A DNA stretch of 64,000 bases from Sphingobium fuliginis (GTDB taxonomy: Bacteria; Pseudomonadota; Alphaproteobacteria; Sphingomonadales; Sphingomonadaceae): NCBI RefSeq assembly GCF_004152845.1, contig NZ_SEON01000006.1, positions 248,001 to 312,000 of the forward strand, in the 5' to 3' direction. The notes under the pieces are model-generated. The model had not been told where the DNA came from and searched no databases. It was given only the letters and a program-made list of their open reading frames with translations. Shown here in pieces: positions 61,317 through 64,000 of this stretch. Made by a program: the position numbers and the translations under genes. Position 1 is the stretch's first letter. Each line of letters starts with the position of its first letter.

Positions 61317-61453
61317 ACATTCCCCCTCCCGCAGGCGGGAGGGGGCTAGGGGGTGGGCTGGCGCGGCATCAGCGTGAGTTTTCAACGGCTAAGCTGGAAG
61401 CTCGCTGCGCTCGCACCCACCCCTAACCCCTCCCGCCTGCGGGAGGGGAATGT
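61317..61453. repeat. pair of GC-hairpin repeats in opposite orientation
   Basis: Two copies of a 35-40 base element occur, one reading ACATTCCCCCTCCCGCAGG and on to GGGTGGG (61317-61357). The other is its complement (61416-61453; CCCCTCCCGCCTGCGGGAGG core). Each is a hairpin in itself and the two together form a larger inverted repeat around 58 bases. This has the form of a REP doublet. It also closes the bcs operon. Confidence 0.7.
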
Positions 61454-61495
61454 CTTAAACTGGCCATTTCCGGTCAAGAATCCTAAAGCCACCCG

Positions 61496-61885
61496 ATGAC
61501 GACATCCCCCAACCTTGCCATCCGCATGCGCCGCGCCGATTTCAACCGCGCCCTGGCGGAGGCGGACCTGAACGCCATCGGTCCCCTGCTCGCGCCCCAG
61601 GCCATGCTCGTCACCGGATCGGACAGCGCGGTGATCTCCGGCCGCAAGGCGCAGCTTCAGGCGTGGAAGCGGGAATTCGCCGCAGCGGAGCGCACCATCT
61701 ACACCCGCACGCCGGAGCATATCGTCGCCTCGCCGGTCGAACCCGTCGCGATGGAGCATGGCCGATGGCAGGGCGTGACCGCCGGTTCAGACCGTCCCCT
61801 CGCATCCGGCACCTACAGCGCCAAATGGCGGCAGGTCGGCGCGGACTGGGTCATCGAAGCGGAAATCTATCTGACGCTCGCCTGA
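61496..61885 (+). CDS. SnoaL/NTF2-like small protein (DUF4440 type)
   Basis: The 129-residue protein has an NTF2-like pattern: 'ADFNRALAEADLNAIGPLLAPQAMLVTGSDS', 'ISGRKAQLQAWKREFA', 'YSAKWRQVGADWVIEAEIYLTL'. The cone-shaped pocket binds small ligands or has enzyme functions in various relatives; none is assignable. It precedes the oligopeptidase gene by 84 bases. Confidence 0.82.
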   Translation: MTTSPNLAIRMRRADFNRALAEADLNAIGPLLAPQAMLVTGSDSAVISGRKAQLQAWKREFAAAERTIYTRTPEHIVASPVEPVAMEHGRWQGVTAGSDRPLASGTYSAKWRQVGADWVIEAEIYLTLA

Positions 61886-61969
61886 CCGGAAACGCTTGAA
61901 CAGCCGCTCACCCACGCCCAATTAGAGGCTGTTCCTCCTGCCACGGAGGCCCGCAAGCCACGAGTAGCC

Positions 61970-64000
61970 ATGACCACCGCCAATCCCCTCCTTGCCGACA
62001 GCGACCTGCCCGATTTCGCCGCCATCCGGCCTGCCCATGTCGTCCCCGCCATGGAGGAAGCGATCGCGGCCCACCGCGCGGCCATCGAAGGGATCACCGC
62101 CAGCGGGAAGGATGATTTCGGCGCGGTCATCCTGACCGCCGAGCGCGCCGATTTCCTGCTGTCGCGGGTCTGGTCGCCGGTGGGGCATCTCGCCTCCGTC
62201 GCCGACACGCCCGAATTGCGGGAAGCGCATGCCGCAGCGCAGGCGCTGATGACAGCCTATCTGATGGAGGCGGGCCAGAACCGCGCCCATCACGATGCCG
62301 TCGCCCGGCTCGCCGCCCGGTCGGATTTCGCCAGCCTGCCGCCTGCCGCCCGGCGCGCGGTCGATCTTGCCCTGCGCGGCTTCCGCCTGGCGGGCGTCGC
62401 GCTGGAGGGGGAGGCGCGGCAGCGTTTCCTGGACATCGGCGTGGAGTTGAGCGACCTCAGCACCAAATTCGGCAACGCGGTGCTCGACGCCACCGAAGCC
62501 TGGAGCGAGCATGTCACCGACGAGGCGGCGCTGGCGGGCGTTCCGGACAGCGACAGGGCGATACTGGCCGCCTATGCGCAGGAAAAGGGGCTGACCGGCT
62601 GGCTGATCACGCTGCGCCAGCCGAGCGTGCTGGCGATCCTCTATCATGCGCAGGACCGGACGCTGCGGGAGCGGGTCTATCGCGCCTACAACAGCCGCGC
62701 CTCCGATCAGGCGGAGGACAGGAGCCACGACAATAGCGAACGGATCGACGCGATCATGGCGCTGCGTCATGAAGCCGCGCAGATATTGGGCTTTGCCGAT
62801 TCCGCCGCCCATTCGCTGGAGACCAAGATGGCGGCCGACGCGGACGAAGCGCTGGCGTTCCTGGCCGACCTCGCCCGGCGGGCGCGGCCGGTCGGGGAAC
62901 GCGAACTGGCGGAGGCGCGCGCCTTCGCGGCCGAGCATCTGGAGCTGGACGATGTGCAGCCATGGGACCTTTCCTATGTGGCCGAAGCAATGCGCCGCAC
63001 GCTGCATGGCGTGGATCAGGAGGCGCTGAAGGCCTATTTTCCCCTGCCCCGCGTGCTTGCGGGAACGCAGGCGCTGATCGAGCGGCTGTTCGGCGTCCGC
63101 CTCGTCGCCCGGCAGGGCGTGCCGACCTGGCATCCGGACGTGCTGTTCTACGACGTGCTGGACGCGGACGACAGCGTGGTGGCGGGCGTCTATCTCGACC
63201 TGTTCGCGCGGGCGGGCAAAAGGGGCGGGGCGTGGATGGACGTGTGCCGTTCGCGCTTCCGCGATGCCGACCGGCTGCATCTGCCCATCGCCTACCTCAC
63301 CACCAATTTCGCGCCGCCCGCGGGCGACCGGCCTTCGCTGGCGACGCATAATGACGTGGTGACGCTGTTCCACGAATTCGGCCATGTGCTGCATCATCTG
63401 CTGACCGAGGTGGACCTGCCGTCGATCGGCGGCATCAGCGGCGTGGAATGGGACGCGGTGGAACTGCCCAGCCAGTTCATGGAGAATTTCGCCTGGGACG
63501 GGGACACGCTGATCGGCCTGTCCGGCCATGTCGACAGCGGCGAGCCGCTGCCGCAGGCGATGTTCGACCGGCTGCTGGCGGCGCGCCAGTTCCAGGCGGG
63601 CCTTGCCATATTGCGGCAGATCGAATTCGCGACCTTCGACCTGCTGCTCCACCGCGACTATGACCCGGCCAAGGGCGCGCGAGTCAACGCCGTGCTGGAT
63701 CAGGTGCGCAAGGCGGTCGCCGTGGTGCATCCGCCGGAATGGAACCGCTTTGCCCATGCGTTCAGCCATATCTTCGCGGGCGGCTATGCGGCGGGCTATT
63801 ATTCCTATCTCTGGGCGGAACTGCTGTCGGCGGACGCGTTCGAGATTTTCGCCCATGCCGATATTCCGGGCGGCGGGGCGACCGCTTTCCGGCGCGAAAT
63901 CCTGGCCGCCGGGGCGAGCCGCCCCGCCGCCGAGAATTTCCGGGCCTTTGCCGGGCGCGCGCCGGAGGTCGACGCGCTGCTGCGGATGCGGGGGTTGGCT
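61970..64000 (+). CDS. M3-family oligopeptidase A-like (cut by the window edge)
   Basis: An uninterrupted 677-codon frame runs from ATG 61970 to the window edge. It begins 'ANPLLADSDLPDFAAIRPAHVVPAM', typical of PrlC/OpdA. The zinc site HEFGH is at residues 468-472 ('TLFHEFGHVLHHLL'), with a second zinc-ligand glutamate near 'WDAVELPSQF'. M3 enzymes degrade peptides of up to about 20 residues in the cytoplasm. The last codons ('EVDALLRMRGLA') are near the expected C-terminus. ATG lies about 20 bases after a GGAGG, so initiation may depend on weak context. Confidence 0.92.
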   Translation, partial: MTTANPLLADSDLPDFAAIRPAHVVPAMEEAIAAHRAAIEGITASGKDDFGAVILTAERADFLLSRVWSPVGHLASVADTPELREAHAAAQALMTAYLMEAGQNRAHHDAVARLAARSDFASLPPAARRAVDLALRGFRLAGVALEGEARQRFLDIGVELSDLSTKFGNAVLDATEAWSEHVTDEAALAGVPDSDRAILAAYAQEKGLTGWLITLRQPSVLAILYHAQDRTLRERVYRAYNSRASDQAEDRSHDNSERIDAIMALRHEAAQILGFADSAAHSLETKMAADADEALAFLADLARRARPVGERELAEARAFAAEHLELDDVQPWDLSYVAEAMRRTLHGVDQEALKAYFPLPRVLAGTQALIERLFGVRLVARQGVPTWHPDVLFYDVLDADDSVVAGVYLDLFARAGKRGGAWMDVCRSRFRDADRLHLPIAYLTTNFAPPAGDRPSLATHNDVVTLFHEFGHVLHHLLTEVDLPSIGGISGVEWDAVELPSQFMENFAWDGDTLIGLSGHVDSGEPLPQAMFDRLLAARQFQAGLAILRQIEFATFDLLLHRDYDPAKGARVNAVLDQVRKAVAVVHPPEWNRFAHAFSHIFAGGYAAGYYSYLWAELLSADAFEIFAHADIPGGGATAFRREILAAGASRPAAENFRAFAGRAPEVDALLRMRGLA

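Noticed and set aside
1..64000. CRISPR arrays, tRNA or rRNA genes, prophage modules and intact insertion sequences
   Set aside because: Looked for on both strands; none of their hallmarks (spaced repeats, cloverleaf ends, integrase or transposase motifs) was seen.

Overview
The window looks like a chromosomal segment of an alphaproteobacterium of the order Sphingomonadales (Sphingobium/Sphingomonas type). This is inferred from very high GC, a FecI/FecR/TonB-receptor set, a MucR-type regulator, a CrbS/CrbR-acs locus, small sphingomonad-style proteins and GC-rich intergenic hairpin repeats. No rRNA, tRNA, CRISPR array, prophage or intact insertion sequence was seen.

1-22.6 kb is an accessory-looking nutrient-scavenging region centred on organic sulfur. 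On the minus strand, an ABC permease and ATPase are followed, with ATGA overlaps, by a thiol dioxygenase and a three-domain rhodanese. A LysR gene is divergent from them. Next come a D-2-hydroxyacid dehydrogenase, an SfnB/DszC-like flavin oxidoreductase, a secreted FG-GAP protein, an MHS-type MFS transporter, a FecI/FecR pair, a TonB-dependent receptor with an STN domain and a secreted penicillin-acylase-family Ntn hydrolase. A Tat/lipoprotein substrate-binding protein of the sulfonate type lies 14 kb from the permease and ATPase, neither of which has another partner here. A 43-codon reading frame is coupled to its start. Two regulator/SDR modules (LysR/SDR and HxlR/SDR) close the region.

22.6-23.3 kb is a scar: the 3' ends of a divergent alpha/beta-hydrolase and LysR pair remain and both 5' ends are gone. 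23.5-30 kb carries a CzcCBA heavy-metal efflux operon with a His-rich periplasmic protein in front and two very small genes behind.

30-40 kb is an acetate/carboxylate module: CrbS-like transporter-kinase, CrbR-like regulator (no ATG/GTG/TTG start for its full receiver domain), acetyl-CoA synthetase, a DcaP-like porin and an MHS transporter with a large extra loop. 40-50 kb is mostly housekeeping: GNAT, beta-barrel protein, spermidine-synthase-like methyltransferase, a DEDD exoribonuclease, a ribosomal-oxygenase-like JmjC protein, an RluE-type pseudouridine synthase, YaaA and an FAD protein. It also holds a truncated acyltransferase, an inverted-repeat element and a MucR homologue without zinc-finger cysteines but with a long histone-H1-like tail.

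51-61.3 kb is a complete bacterial cellulose synthesis operon, bcsP/R-like, bcsQ, a fused bcsAB, bcsC, bcsD and bcsZ, with every junction overlapping by 1 to 11 bases. The window ends in an M3 oligopeptidase cut by the right edge.
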